DNA of 64,000 nucleotides from Aphis gossypii (Eukaryota > Arthropoda > Insecta > Hemiptera > Aphididae): assembly GCF_020184175.1 (NCBI RefSeq), contig NC_065533.1:49638351-49702350 (forward strand). The letters are read 5' to 3'. The notes beneath the pieces were generated by a model. That model did no database searches. It worked only from the letters and a program-made list of their open reading frames with translations, and was not told the origin of the DNA. Positions within the stretch are counted from its first letter, which is position 1. Every line of letters starts with the position of its first letter. The translations under genes and the position numbers were made by a program. This document shows positions 27,110 to 39,200 of this stretch, piece by piece.

Positions 27110-28140
27110 GTACACTAAAAAAAAAAGAGTGGTCAAGTAAGTAACGCTCTGCTGTATAGTAACCAGTATATCACTATAATTTAATAGTCAATGGATGTAC
27201 TAAATTTAAATCCAATGATGTAAGTACCATTATGACATTGTATACGAAAAATGATTTTGAACGGAGATGATTTGTATTAGCCTAGAATTTACTTTCCAAT
27301 TCTCAGTAAGTGGTAAAAAAGGTGGTTTATGTTTTAATGACCTGAATACCCCAAAATTTAAGTTCTTTTATAATTATTGTAATTTGTAAACCAAATTTAT
27401 GGAAAATCTTGTAATAAATTTTCAACTCTTAGCTACTTATACAAAAATTTTTAGAAATTTTTAACTACAAAATTATTTGCAAATATTCATGTACTTGACG
27501 AATTTTTGTCAGTATTTGAACTTCAAATACCATTAAAAAAAATGTTGAATCATTACATACAAATGACTTATCAGAAACTTTGTATTAAATTTCCAAGTAT
27601 TTTGACTCAGCCAAAAAAAATTTTTCGATACTTATAAAAAAAAAAAAAACTAAACAATATCGAATACTTCAAATAATTGAAATATTTTGAAAATTAAATC
27701 ATGTATACCTATAGGTGAAGAAAATGCCAATCTAAATAACTGGTGAATTTCTCAAGTATCCACTACTTCTATTTTTTTAATAATAACAAACATTTTAAAT
27801 CATTTGTGGATAAATTGTTATCGTTAGGTAGGTACACAATTTCGTAAAAATTTAAAATTCAAACAATAACATTTTTCCTATAATGACGCTTCGTGTTTTC
27901 TCTATAGCTATTTGAAAGAAAACTTAGTGTTGAATTTTTTAACCTTAGATAGTTAGATATAAATAAAATTTTTTTTATGAATTTTCAACTACAAAATAAC
28001 TTGCAAATTTTCGCGATGTTGACATATTTCGTAAAAATTTGAAGTTTAAATGCTTGTAACAAAAAATTTAAGGATTTTTGATTTTTTTTAACTACAATTT
28101 TCAAACTTTTATATTCAATAACTTATATTTTAAATATAAG
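27110..28140 (-). repeat. AT-rich interspersed repeat, copy C (reversed)
   Basis: On the minus strand it carries the same 3' block as copy B: at 27226-27285 the reverse complement contains TACAATGTCATAATGG and AAATCATCTCCGTTCA, which resemble the B and D ends, and about 27140-27160 reads ACTATACAGCAGAGCG reversed. Its 5' starting block was not found, so the copy seems truncated. Non-coding. Confidence 0.65.
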
Positions 28141-28843
28141 TCGATTAATTATTTTAAATATTCAAATGTGAGTAATAATAATGTTGTCTAATAATATTAG
28201 CCAAAATGTTTTGAAAATTGTACATCAGACTTCGAAAATTTCAAGTCGTTAGTTATTCATTTTTAAATAACAATAAAACAATAATATTTTGTTAAATATA
28301 TTAGTTAGTAAATTATGTACTACTCGTACCCATTTCTGACTCAGATACGATTTTTTTTTATTATTATAATCCCCTCCTCTTAAATATTAAAAAACTTTTA
28401 TTCGAAGGATTATTACTTTGTATATTTTTAAGTTTTATGTTCTAAATGTTTTCTAATGTTCTAAATTGAAACTTATTTGACCTTATTTATTAACCATTAA
28501 TCAACTATTATTTATGGTATTCAAATTTAAAACAATTATAAAAAATTAACATATTTTATTAACAAGTTTAATTATTTAAGATAAATTAATATGAATAATA
28601 TCATTACACCTATACGACTTTTATTATATTATTATAAGTAATTAGTAATTAATAAAACATTATTAGCTATGAATCAAAATCAGTTATTCATATTAACAGC
28701 AACATAATGTCATGTAAATCGAGATACCCAAGATTTGAGTGGTAACAATTTCAAATATCTACAGCTGAGTACAGGTAAGTGGTATCTATTTTAAACAGAG
28801 TTGGAAAAAAGTGTTAAATTGTACCATTTGTACCTATACCTAT

Positions 28844-29127
28844 CAAGGGCGTATTTCTGGGGGGGGCGATGGGGCGATCGCCCCCCCCAGAGCCTCTGTT
28901 TTTATTTCTATTTAATAGTACCTACTTTAATATTTTCGTAATTATATGTAATTATGATACAAAAAGTGTACACCGAATAAAGTAAAATAATTAAACATTT
29001 TAGAATAGCACTCCTAGTTGTTTAAATAGGTTAACATATACATTATAATACGGCCTTTTACGGTTTTTTTTTTTAAATTGTATCAATAAGTCGCCCCCCC
29101 TTGAAAATAGGGCCAGAGACGCCCTTG
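28844..29127. mobile_element. hAT-like MITE (284 bp)
   Basis: Terminal inverted repeats: left CAAGGGCGTATTTCTGG; right, reverse complemented, CAAGGGCGTCTCTGG. Exact 8-bp duplication ATACCTAT (28836-28843 and 29128-29135). Near the left end G and C runs form a strong palindrome around GGGGCGATCGCCCC. Non-coding. The exact duplication and sharp ends point to a fairly recent insertion. Confidence 0.88.
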
Positions 29128-29579
29128 ATACCTATACTATGATATTATATATTATAATACTATACAGTCATTATATTATAGTCATTACTCCAGTATTGAG
29201 TACCATAAAATGCTGTGTTTATAAATTATAATTATTATATTTAAATAATTTTCAACAATGTTTGTGTGGTATTGGCGTTAAATGGTATCTCATAATAAGT
29301 AATATTACCCATCTAATAATAATTAACTATCGTAATAATAGGTACCGTACACAATATAACGTATCAATAACGTGACACGATAATATTATATATTATTATA
29401 CGAGTATAGTGCGACAATAATATGACAATATTAAATTTATTACCTACTTTATTATCGTTTATTACCGCAGTCGCGGCCATCACTTCGTTATATTATTATT
29501 ATTAACAAGACGTATTATGTAATAACGTCCATTACTCGTTACTTATTAAGTTATTACTTAGCGTTATACATTATATTAT

Positions 29580-30101
29580 TTATTATTATTATTATTATTT
29601 CGCCGTCGTCGTCGGGTCACGGACGGTTAACGCGTCGGCGGTTCGCGGGCACCGCAAAATAGCAGCGCCGCCGCCGTAGTGATGGCACTACTATGGTCTA
29701 CCGCGGGTGACGGACGGACGGCGCCGCACAACACGTTTTTATAATATTCTCCTCGCCGGACCGCTCTGGCTACCACCTGCCGCCACTGCCAAAACACACT
29801 CGATACGCGGCGGCGGCGTTTTGCCCGGTTGTGACGTAGCGGTGCGCCACTGTGGTGCGACTGTCTCGCTCACTCCGTCACCGGCCGCCGCGCGACCGTC
29901 GACCCACCCCACACCGCCCCGCCATCGCGATACCGATATTCTTCGCTACGCGTAGCCGCCGCCGCCGACACTTCTCGCCGACGTACTCCGTTCGTTGCAC
30001 GTGGTTCGCACACGACGCGGTTACCGGCTTTTTTTTTTCTGTTCCCCATACTCGACCGTTCTCGTGTTTGCGTGTTCCTTTTCACTCGTTTTGCCACCAT
30101 C
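29580..30101 (+). promoter_or_regulatory. CpG-rich promoter and 5' UTR of IMPDH
   Basis: A sharp change from AT-rich DNA to about 500 bp of GC-rich, CpG-dense sequence begins just after a (TTA)n run (29575-29598) and ends at the IMPDH start codon. Open frames on both strands here are composition artefacts. No clear TATA element was seen, as expected for a broad housekeeping promoter. The transcription start site is not determinable. Confidence 0.7.
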
Positions 30102-33100
30102 ATGTCCGTAACAAACGTCGTAGACGGCCTTTCGGCCCAAGAGTTGTTCAGCACCGGCGAAGGCCTCACTTACAAGTACGTGGTGTTACGATATTTACCT
30201 ATTAATTTATTATTAGTCGCCTGGTCGCGGGGTGGCGATCGCCGACGACGAGTGGGTGGGTCGTGGGTGCAAGGATAATAGCCGTCTCTCTGCTTATTAG
30301 CCCTCGTGCGATATCCGTCGTCGTCTTAAATAGAAAATACGTGAATTTGGCCTACGTCGTGAGCATGTTTTTAGTAGTAATGTCTATGTAGGTATAATAA
30401 TTGGCGACACGAGATTTTCGAAAAAAAAAATTCTTATCAACAATCTCGGAGTTACTACCTATATGTATAGTAGGGTAGCTGCTTATTGCGTCATTTACGA
30501 GTCCACTTGAACGCCCGCAGAAACGTCATTAAATCTTTACCCCTTTTGTGACGCTTTTAGTGAGCCTGAGTATCGTTTAATCCGCTCGTAATGTTTTGCT
30601 AACGTCACACGCTCACGCAAGCTCTATATTATATTGTTCACTGGTGAATTTTGGTGCCCAAAATAATAATTTCGTCAATCGTTATTATAAAGTTTCCTAT
30701 ACGTGCCTATTGTTGAGGGGAATTATGTGGAAATGCATTTACTGCGAGAAATTATGTGTGACAAGTCGAGTTTGAACGATGACAAATTGAACTCGTAAAA
30801 AATGTTAACCAGTCAATATATTACTGTATAAAATTCATAAATTATAATGTTCACCAAACGAGTTGTAAAAGCCAAATATTTAAGAATAAAGTTGAGTATA
30901 ATCATTAAAATTTTTAGAATAAATCTATCAATTAATTTTTCACAAAAATACCTACCTCCCTCCCAAAGGTTGAACATTTTTTTTTCTAAAATATAATTTA
31001 TCATTAGTTTTAGTTTTTTAAAACATAAATCTAGTATTAGTGTTGTGGTGTATGAAATTTTATTATAATATTATTAACTATTTCTCACCTATAAGCTTAT
31101 TCACTTAATAAGTAGGTAACTCATATCATCTATTTTGATAGGTGTACATTATAGTCAACGACTTTGCGTATACCTAGATATATTAGATATTATTTTATAA
31201 TATAATTAAATTAAAAGTTGAGTACCTACCTACTTTTGTTAACTTATTGTTTTTTGATTCTCCACCAATAAATCAACTATAGTGTTTAATAAAAAATAAA
31301 GATTGTTGAATAATATTTTATGAAATTGCTTGTTATAACAATATAACTGATCAAAATTTTAAATTATGCATCTTATTTACACATACATATGTAGTCAATT
31401 GACAGAAATGTACCTATGTTATGTTATTCAATAATATATTGATCTACAGTTAAGTAATTGTTCAGCTGTGTAGTAATTATATAGTATATTATCTATACTA
31501 CCTATTTGACTGAACAAATAATTTTAATTAACTATACATTCTAATAGGTAGGTTCTAAATTAGTTCTAGGTATAGCAAAATCTACTAATATGAAAATTGA
31601 GGAAGGCAATGATTTTTTCTCTGTGATACCTACTTATTTATAGGTTGTCAATAGAAGTTTAGTAATTCTTTTACTTCTTTATTTCTTTACGTCTTTATGT
31701 AACATAATTGAAATGTGATACAACTGTGGTGTTATAGGTCATCTCTTTAACCTACTCAGTTATGAAAAATGAATACCTACATATTTTGTTAAAAATATAG
31801 ATCTAATTTAAAAATAACACTTACCTAATAAAATATTTTTTAATAATTTAAAGTCTACATTGAAAATAATGATGTAATTTAGGGTTATACATAGTTATAA
31901 TATTTAAATATTTAATGTTTGTTTTGTAATTACCTATCTATTTTTACTTATCTTGCCAAATGCTATAAATATTTATTCTATCAAAATTTAATTGTAAGTT
32001 TGTTTTAAATTTATTAAAAATGGGAAAACATTTTCGTGATATCTTTAGTAAAATAATTAAATATAATATGAATACATATCTATATTATTTTTTTACCAAT
32101 GTCATATTTTATATCTATTAATTGTCGTTGCTCCATAGTATTAGTAAGTTTGTTGTATACATTTAGTAACTATACATAATTAATTCATTAAAATATTTTA
32201 ATATATGATTGAATCAAGAAATTTAATGCTATCATATCATTGTTGTATGTTTACATATAACTAGTTATAAATTTTAATTAATCATATAAATGTCATGTAT
32301 TATAATTTAAGTGTAATTATGAATACAGCACTTAAAATAATACTTTTGAGTATTTGCTAATCTAAACTATACACTAAAAATGACAACTATTGGTTATTAA
32401 TTTATTATATAAATTGTTGTGAAGGAATAAAAATGTAAAAACCAAATTAAATTGTATGCATTGATAATTAATTATTTAAAGTTGCACAAATACATAACCT
32501 ATATGATTATCTCTTTATTAGGTATCTCATTTTAATATTTTTATTGTTTTATGTTTCAGTGATTTCATATTGTTGCCTGGATTTATTGATTTTGTAGCAG
32601 GGGATGTTGTAAGTCTTCATTTACTTTCTACCATATTATAAAATAATTACCTAACACCATTGCTTATTTAAAGTAGAATATACCCCTACCTATTAATGTC
32701 TAGTATAAATAAATAATAATAAGAAGAAGCCAAAAAATTTTTATTCTAAGGGGGATATAATTGATGAACACGCCATTACTTATAACCAGGACTGGATATT
32801 AAAGTATTAAACAATTTTTTATGACATTAAAACATGACAAGTTAAATTAATGTAGGTAGGTATTTAATTTAAAGAAATGTTATCCTAAACATTTTCTTAT
32901 ATGAAAATATGTAAACCCATCTAAAAAAAAATATATTGCTTAAAAGACTGACAGTTTTTTATGTGTTAAATCTAAAAATTTCATGTTAAGATGGCAATAG
33001 ATATTTTTAATATTTCTGGGTTCTGAAATTAATTAATAAACATAAATTAATCAATATATTGCTAATAATCCATTGAATATAGTTTAGTAGTCAATTATTG

Positions 33101-36100
33101 CCTATTGTCTAACTAATTTAAGCAAACAACTAAATAAACTAGTTCTTATGATCCTCCTAGGCGTCAGTAAGCTAAATAGTATTTAAAATTTAAAAATCAT
33201 AAAAATTTAATGGAGGTAATTAACATAATTCTTTAAGATACTTTGACTAAAAAAAAAATGTTGATATTATTTATTGATTTATAAAACTTCCATATTTAAA
33301 GTTTTGTCATTCTTTGAAAACAATGAAGAATTTTCATAAAAAAAATAATACATTCAAAAATATTAAGCTTAAATATAAAAATAATAAATTAATGAGATAT
33401 GACTCAATGTCTAGTATAACATATTTGAACTAGATATGAATCTAAATATTGTTGGTGATTCTAGGACTTATCTTCACCTTTAACAAAAAATATTACCCTT
33501 CAAGCACCATTAGTATCATCACCTATGGATACCGTAACTGAATCAGAAATGGCTACAGCAATGGCAGTAAGTAAATTCTATTGCATTATAATTAATAGCA
33601 TTTTGATAATGATAATAAATATTTTTATCTTATTCATAAATTATAATACGTGAATTAATAAAAGTAACAAAATATTCTATCTTATCTATATTAATGTTAC
33701 ATATATAATATATATTTTCTTTCTAGAGCTAAAAAAGACCAATTTAATTATTTTTTGAACTTTGGTCTAAAATTTAAAAATTATATAATTGTCTTTTATA
33801 ACCTATTAATTAAATTAGTTATACCTATAACTTTTTTTATTTTTATTTTATATTACCATTGATTGCAAAACAAAATAATTTGTTAAATAAAGATAACATA
33901 CTTTTTTTAAAATTAATTAAGATAGTGAAGAAAAACTGATAATTGTTTACCATTAAAAAGTTATATCATTTTAAATAAAACTTACTTTAATCAGTTTAAT
34001 CTGATAACTGGTAAAAATAGTTCTAATGTAATAAAACATCACAAATACATAAAGAGGAAATTTAATGATATGACTAAATAATTTATATAATCAATTTTTT
34101 ATTTCATATAAAAGTTACCCACACAAATCATCAGTTTGATATTATTATTTTTTAGCTTTGTGGGGGTATTGGTATTATTCATCACAATTGTTCACCTACC
34201 TATCAAGCAAGTGAAGTATTGAAAGTAAAAAAATACAAACATGGATTTATTCGTGACCCTGTAGTTATATCTCAAGACTTATTGGTAAACATTTTATTTT
34301 ATTAAAATTATAAATTTCATAAATTAAAAAAAAAATAATAATAAGTATTTTTATTGCTTATAGGTGTCTGATGTTTTTCGATTAAAAGAAGAACACGGAT
34401 TTTGTGGTTTTCCTGTCACTGAAAATGGTAAATTGGGTGGTAAATTAGTTGGTATTGTTACATCTAGGGATATAGATTTTCTCGAAGGATCTGAACAATT
34501 ACAACAATCAGTCAACTTGGTAATTATTAAAATTTGTGTTATTATATAATAAATATATATATATATTTAATAGCATATAGTTTAGAATTAAAATTTAAAA
34601 AATATTTATTTTTTTCAATTATCCAGGTAATGACAAGAATAGAAAGTATAATTTCAGCGAAATCCGGGGTAACTTTAGAACAAGCCAATAGCCTTTTAGA
34701 AAATTCCAAAAAAGGAAAATTACCCATAATAAATGAAAATGGTGAATTAGTAGCATTAATTGCCAGAACAGATTTGAAAAAGTCACGTAACTATCCTAAA
34801 GCATCAAAAGATGAAAATAAACAACTTTTAGTTGGTGCTGCTATAGGGACACGCGAAGATGACAAAGAAAGACTTCATTTATTACATCAAGCTGGAGCTG
34901 ATGTTATAGTTTTGGTAAGAATGACTAATTTGAATTTTTCTATTGATGCCAATCAACATATTTTATCACCTTTATTAATTATTAGGATTCATCACAAGGA
35001 AACTCAGTATATCAAATTGACATGATAAAATACATTAAAAAAAATCTTCCATCATTACAGGTTATTGCAGGAAATGGTAATACATTATCCATGTAAATTT
35101 AATCATATAATTTAATATAATTATTATTTTTTAGTCGTTACTATGGCACAAGCAAAAGCTCTTATAGATGCTGGTGCAGATGGGCTAAGAGTTGGTATGG
35201 GTTGTGGATCTATTTGTACAACACAAGAAGTAATGGCAGTTGGCCGGGCTCAAGGAACTGCTGTTTACAGAGTTGCTCAATATGCTTCACAGTTTGGTGT
35301 GCCTGTTATAGGTGATGGTGGTATTCAATCCATAGGTCATATAATTAAATCTCTCGCACTCGGAGCATCCACAGGTAAATATACTTAATCCATTATTATA
35401 TTTTTAATGGATTACATTATAGTTGCAAATTAATTGCAAGGAAAATAAACTTAAATTAAAATAATTTAGCATTAAATGAATAAAAGTTTGATCAAATTAA
35501 ATTTATATTAATTATATAAAATAAAATAATAATTTTATATAATATATTCAAGTAATAAATAGAAATTGCATGTATTGTTTTTTCAAGTTAATCTAAAATG
35601 TTTAGTTAACCTCAGTGTCAACCTAATAGGTTCATCAAATTAAATTTACCTATTATATTCAATTTATTTTATTATTATTGTTTCAGTGATGATGGGATCC
35701 ATGTTAGCTGGAACATCCGAATCGCCTGGTGAATATTTCTTTTCAGATGGTGTAAGGCTAAAGAAGTACCGTGGAATGGGAAGTTTGGAAGCAATGAACA
35801 GAAAAGATGCTAAAGGATCAGCATTAAACCGATATTTCCATAGGTAAGATATAGTAATATTTGACCGTCACGTGGTTTTATATTTTATTTAACTGAATTG
35901 ATTTTTATTCACAGCGAGAAAGATTCCTTGAAAGTTGCTCAAGGTGTCAGTGGAACAATTGTGGATAAAGGTTCTGCCCTCAGGTTTTTACCATACATAC
36001 AGTGTGGCCTAAGACATAGTTGTCAAGATATTGGTACTAAGTCACTAAAAAATCTCAGAGCAATGATGTTATCAGGTGAACTTAGGTTTGAAAGACGTAC

Positions 36101-36164
36101 ACATTCAGCACAACTTGAAGGAAATGTACACAGTCTATTTTCATATGAAAAACGATTGTTTTAG
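30102..36164 (+). CDS. IMPDH: Inosine-5'-monophosphate dehydrogenase (IMPDH)
   Basis: Oxidises IMP to XMP with NAD+, the committed step to guanine nucleotides; cytosolic. Exons: 30102-30175, 32560-32608, 33465-33566, 34156-34284, 34364-34519, 34627-34914, 34986-35076, 35135-35374, 35687-35843, 35915-36164; 511 aa, close to the usual 514. Seen: TYNDFILLPGFIDF near the N-terminus; LVSSPMDTVTE; a CBS-pair region about 115-230 (DVFRLKEEHGFCGFPV, GIVTSRDID, KGKLPIINENGELV, LIARTDLKK); the nucleotide-site DSSQGNS; the catalytic loop GMGCGSICTTQEV with Cys about 324; the GDGGIQ phosphate site; the flap region KKYRGMGSLEAM; and the eukaryotic C-terminus YEKRLF. All key residues are present. The first intron is 2.4 kb. 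The stop faces the HAUS3-like gene 127 bp away. Confidence 0.97.
30176..34155 (+). other. IMPDH introns 1-3
   Basis: Introns 30176-32559, 32609-33464 and 33567-34155, interrupted by two small exons. Intron 1 starts GC-rich (to about 30.7 kb), continuing the CpG-rich promoter, and then turns AT-rich. No nested gene or transposon with clear ends was recognised. Confidence 0.85.
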
Positions 36165-36197
36165 TATAAAAATGTAATATTAATTGTTACTTATCAA

Positions 36198-36285
36198 TTT
36201 ATTTTATACTTAAGTAAATATAAAATTTAATCAAATTTTTACTTAACCTATACTATTGTTTTCCAATGAAATAAAAAATAATAAA
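36198..36285. terminator. Opposed poly(A) signals of IMPDH and HAUS3-like gene
   Basis: Plus-strand AATAAA at 36270-36275 and 36280-36285 would serve IMPDH and place cleavage at about 36295-36310, inside the last HAUS3-like coding exon. A minus-strand AATAAA (plus TTTATT, 36198-36203) would serve the HAUS3-like gene and place cleavage just short of the IMPDH stop. Mature 3' ends therefore probably overlap in antisense. Confidence 0.55.
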
Positions 36286-36291
36286 ATTTTC

Positions 36292-39200
36292 TCATTGCAT
36301 TGTATTTGAATACTTGGAAGTTAAATCATTTACTGTGTCACTGTATACTTTTAAGTTTTGTTGTAAAGTGGCAAGCTGGTTACACTCATCTCTGCTATAA
36401 TGATATTTACTCTTCCATTGTTGTACCATTTTTGATAATTTTTCAATTTCATTACTGAAAAAAATAAACAAAATTGTTTATTGAAAATATAATTTACATT
36501 TTTATTATCAGTTTACCACATAAGCAGATTGTTTACTTTTTTCATACTTTGGAAACTAATTTTTATTAACAAATCTTAAAGAGTTGTTAATGACTAAATC
36601 ATAAGGCCTATAATGAGGAATTGAGGAATACAGTGTGTCGTGTTTATTAAGAGTTTGATTTAGTATAGACGACAGACGTTTATTAGTAAGTTCCTTATTT
36701 TATGACTGGATTAAAAAATTGAAAAAAACAACAACATTAGGATAGATTATTGAGTTATTTTTCAATTTTTAAGATAATATACCTAAATTTCTATCAATGA
36801 TAAAATAGTTAAATGGGGTCTATGATTTTTACTAGAAACGACTATTAAGAAAAAAGAAATAATTATAGTATATGTATAAAAATTGAATAACAAGAGTATA
36901 TAATTGTAGATTTGATACAAATATTGCAAGTTTTTAGAATTTTAATAGTTTGAAGAGATTAAAAATGAAAACTTAATTAAACTTATTTTTAATTAAAAAC
37001 AAACAAATTATTTTCTGTAAAAATTGTTGAGTGGTGTAGGACAGTAGTTGCCAACAATTTAGAACTCTCAGACTATTAGCTCTATAACTAAATTCTACAA
37101 ACGACTTATATATAATACTATAAAAATTAAAAATTATACATATAAAGTTTATAGTTAATAGTTTTATACTATAAGACATAAGTCACAGTTTCTTTACTGA
37201 AGATTTTAAGCAAGCAGCTTTTTTTCATGAATAAGTTCTAACTCAATATTTATAAATTTATGTATGTACATAAATTAATATTAGATATATCAATGAAAAT
37301 AAAAGTTAAAATGAAGACTAGAACTTATTCGAAGAATATCCATTTTGTCAAACGCAATAATAATAGTGCAAGTATATTCATTGCTATAATAATCTAATGT
37401 TGCTGGATATTAGTTGTAATCTAATTTATTGCATGTGATAATGATGATTACATTATTATGGGTTTATTCTTATTTGACATTTACCTAACATGAATTAACA
37501 TGAAATTATATACTATACTTTTGTTTGTATTTATTGAACAACACACGCCTGCTATTAGGTTGACATAAAATAAGATTGCAAATAATGTACAAATTTTTCC
37601 GCAAAGAACATTTATCCACTTATCACCCAAAATTTTCCCATGGACCACCGGTTGACAACAGTTGATATAGAACATTTAATATATTTATTAATATTAATAT
37701 GTATCATCTACTCATATATTTTACTAAGATTGTAATTTAACAAATTATAATTATAATTTTATTTTACATTTAGAAAAATTATACCAACATTTATATAATC
37801 TCTCATCAAAAAGTATCTTAAGGGGATCTGACACCAACCATTTCTATTTTAGTCTAACACTCGGAACATAAAAATTTGGACATGTTATTAAACGTACTGA
37901 TTGATCTACATCAAATATTTAAACAAGAATTCTTCGATTTTTACTTTTTAGTAAAACATTTTTTAGGATTTAAGATAATTAAGACAAAGTAAAAAATGTG
38001 GGAAAACTAAAGTTAAATAAAAAGACTCACCTATTAGTATAAATGCTGGAGTAATGCTTATATCCATCAAATTTTACAAATTCGCTGTCAGTAGATACAT
38101 AGTTTTCATAGGTTTTTGGTTCTTCAGTGTCTTTTTGATTCAAAGTCGACTGCTAAACATATAGTTAGTACATAAAAAATTAAAATGAATAATCAATAAT
38201 TTAAATGATTTGTAACAGATTTCTTAAACTCACAGCTGCAAATGTAATGTCGTCAAAAGTTTTTTCAAGAGCATTGATACAATGTAACACTAATTCACAT
38301 TTTAAGTTTGCCATAGAACAGCCTGTTCTCATCAGGCACCACAACACATCACAAATCATGATGTAGTGTTCAATGGAATCTTGTATAAATGTTAAACGAC
38401 CATTAATTGTCTCCAACTCTGAAAGTTTATGTGTCGCGTCTGCGATCACTGTTTCCGATATACGAGATTGTATATTGTCATATTCAGTAGATTGTGACTG
38501 TCCATTAATGTCCATGATTACTTCTGGATCTTTTATATGCTTTATATACTTGTCAATGTAACTAAAATAAATTTATTATTAGTATTATAATCTTACAAAG
38601 AAATTATTTTCAATCTCTAGTTATAGCATGAAAGGGTATATATATATATACATTTTTTTTTACCATTGTTTTTAAATTATAAATAATTACTTTTTTATAT
38701 CTTGATTGTTCGAATGTAGATTCTCTTTATCCTCATTAAAATAATTTTTAATATTGAGTATATTATTCACTGCCATATTTAATTTTGATATCTCACATTT
38801 TTTATTCATTCCAGCCATCTTTAAAGCTGTACAACTACACAATATATATTTTGATTACTAATATAATTAAGAAATTCACAAAATAAATAAAATTTTACCT
38901 TTGTGAGAGTTGACTTAGAGTATGGATTTTAGTAGAAAACTTATCATTTATTATAGAAGAAATATTTTCCTGTAATTAAAATTATAAAATTATTTATTTA
39001 GAAATAGTATACCAAAAAAATAGTTAAAATGAAAAAAAATATTTTATTTTACCTCTTTAAACCATACATCTATCATTTTAAAAATCTGCTGGCGCCATAA
39101 ATCAGTTAAATTAATCAAGTTATTTGATGCCAGTTTTGTTAAGCATTCATGATCCTAAACATTTAAATTTAAATTAATCTTTTTATTAAACAGCATTTAA

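Larger units (their letters stand above)
20349..29570. other. 9-kb intergenic region, CDV3 3' flank to IMPDH promoter
   Basis: The CDV3 3' UTR occupies the first part; possible poly(A) signals are frequent and cannot be chosen. The remainder is AT-rich with transposon remnants: elements at 23699-23877 and 23967-24118, a fragment of the AT-rich repeat at about 25.1-25.5 kb, a reversed copy at 27.1-28.1 kb, and a MITE at 28844-29127. A degraded coding-like stretch lies at about 22.2-22.6 kb on the minus strand. No intact gene was found. Confidence 0.7.

Noticed and set aside
29707..30278. Several overlapping Arg/Pro-rich frames on both strands before and across the IMPDH start
   Set aside because: GC-rich promoter shadows. 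The real gene starts at 30102 in another frame and splices at 30175.
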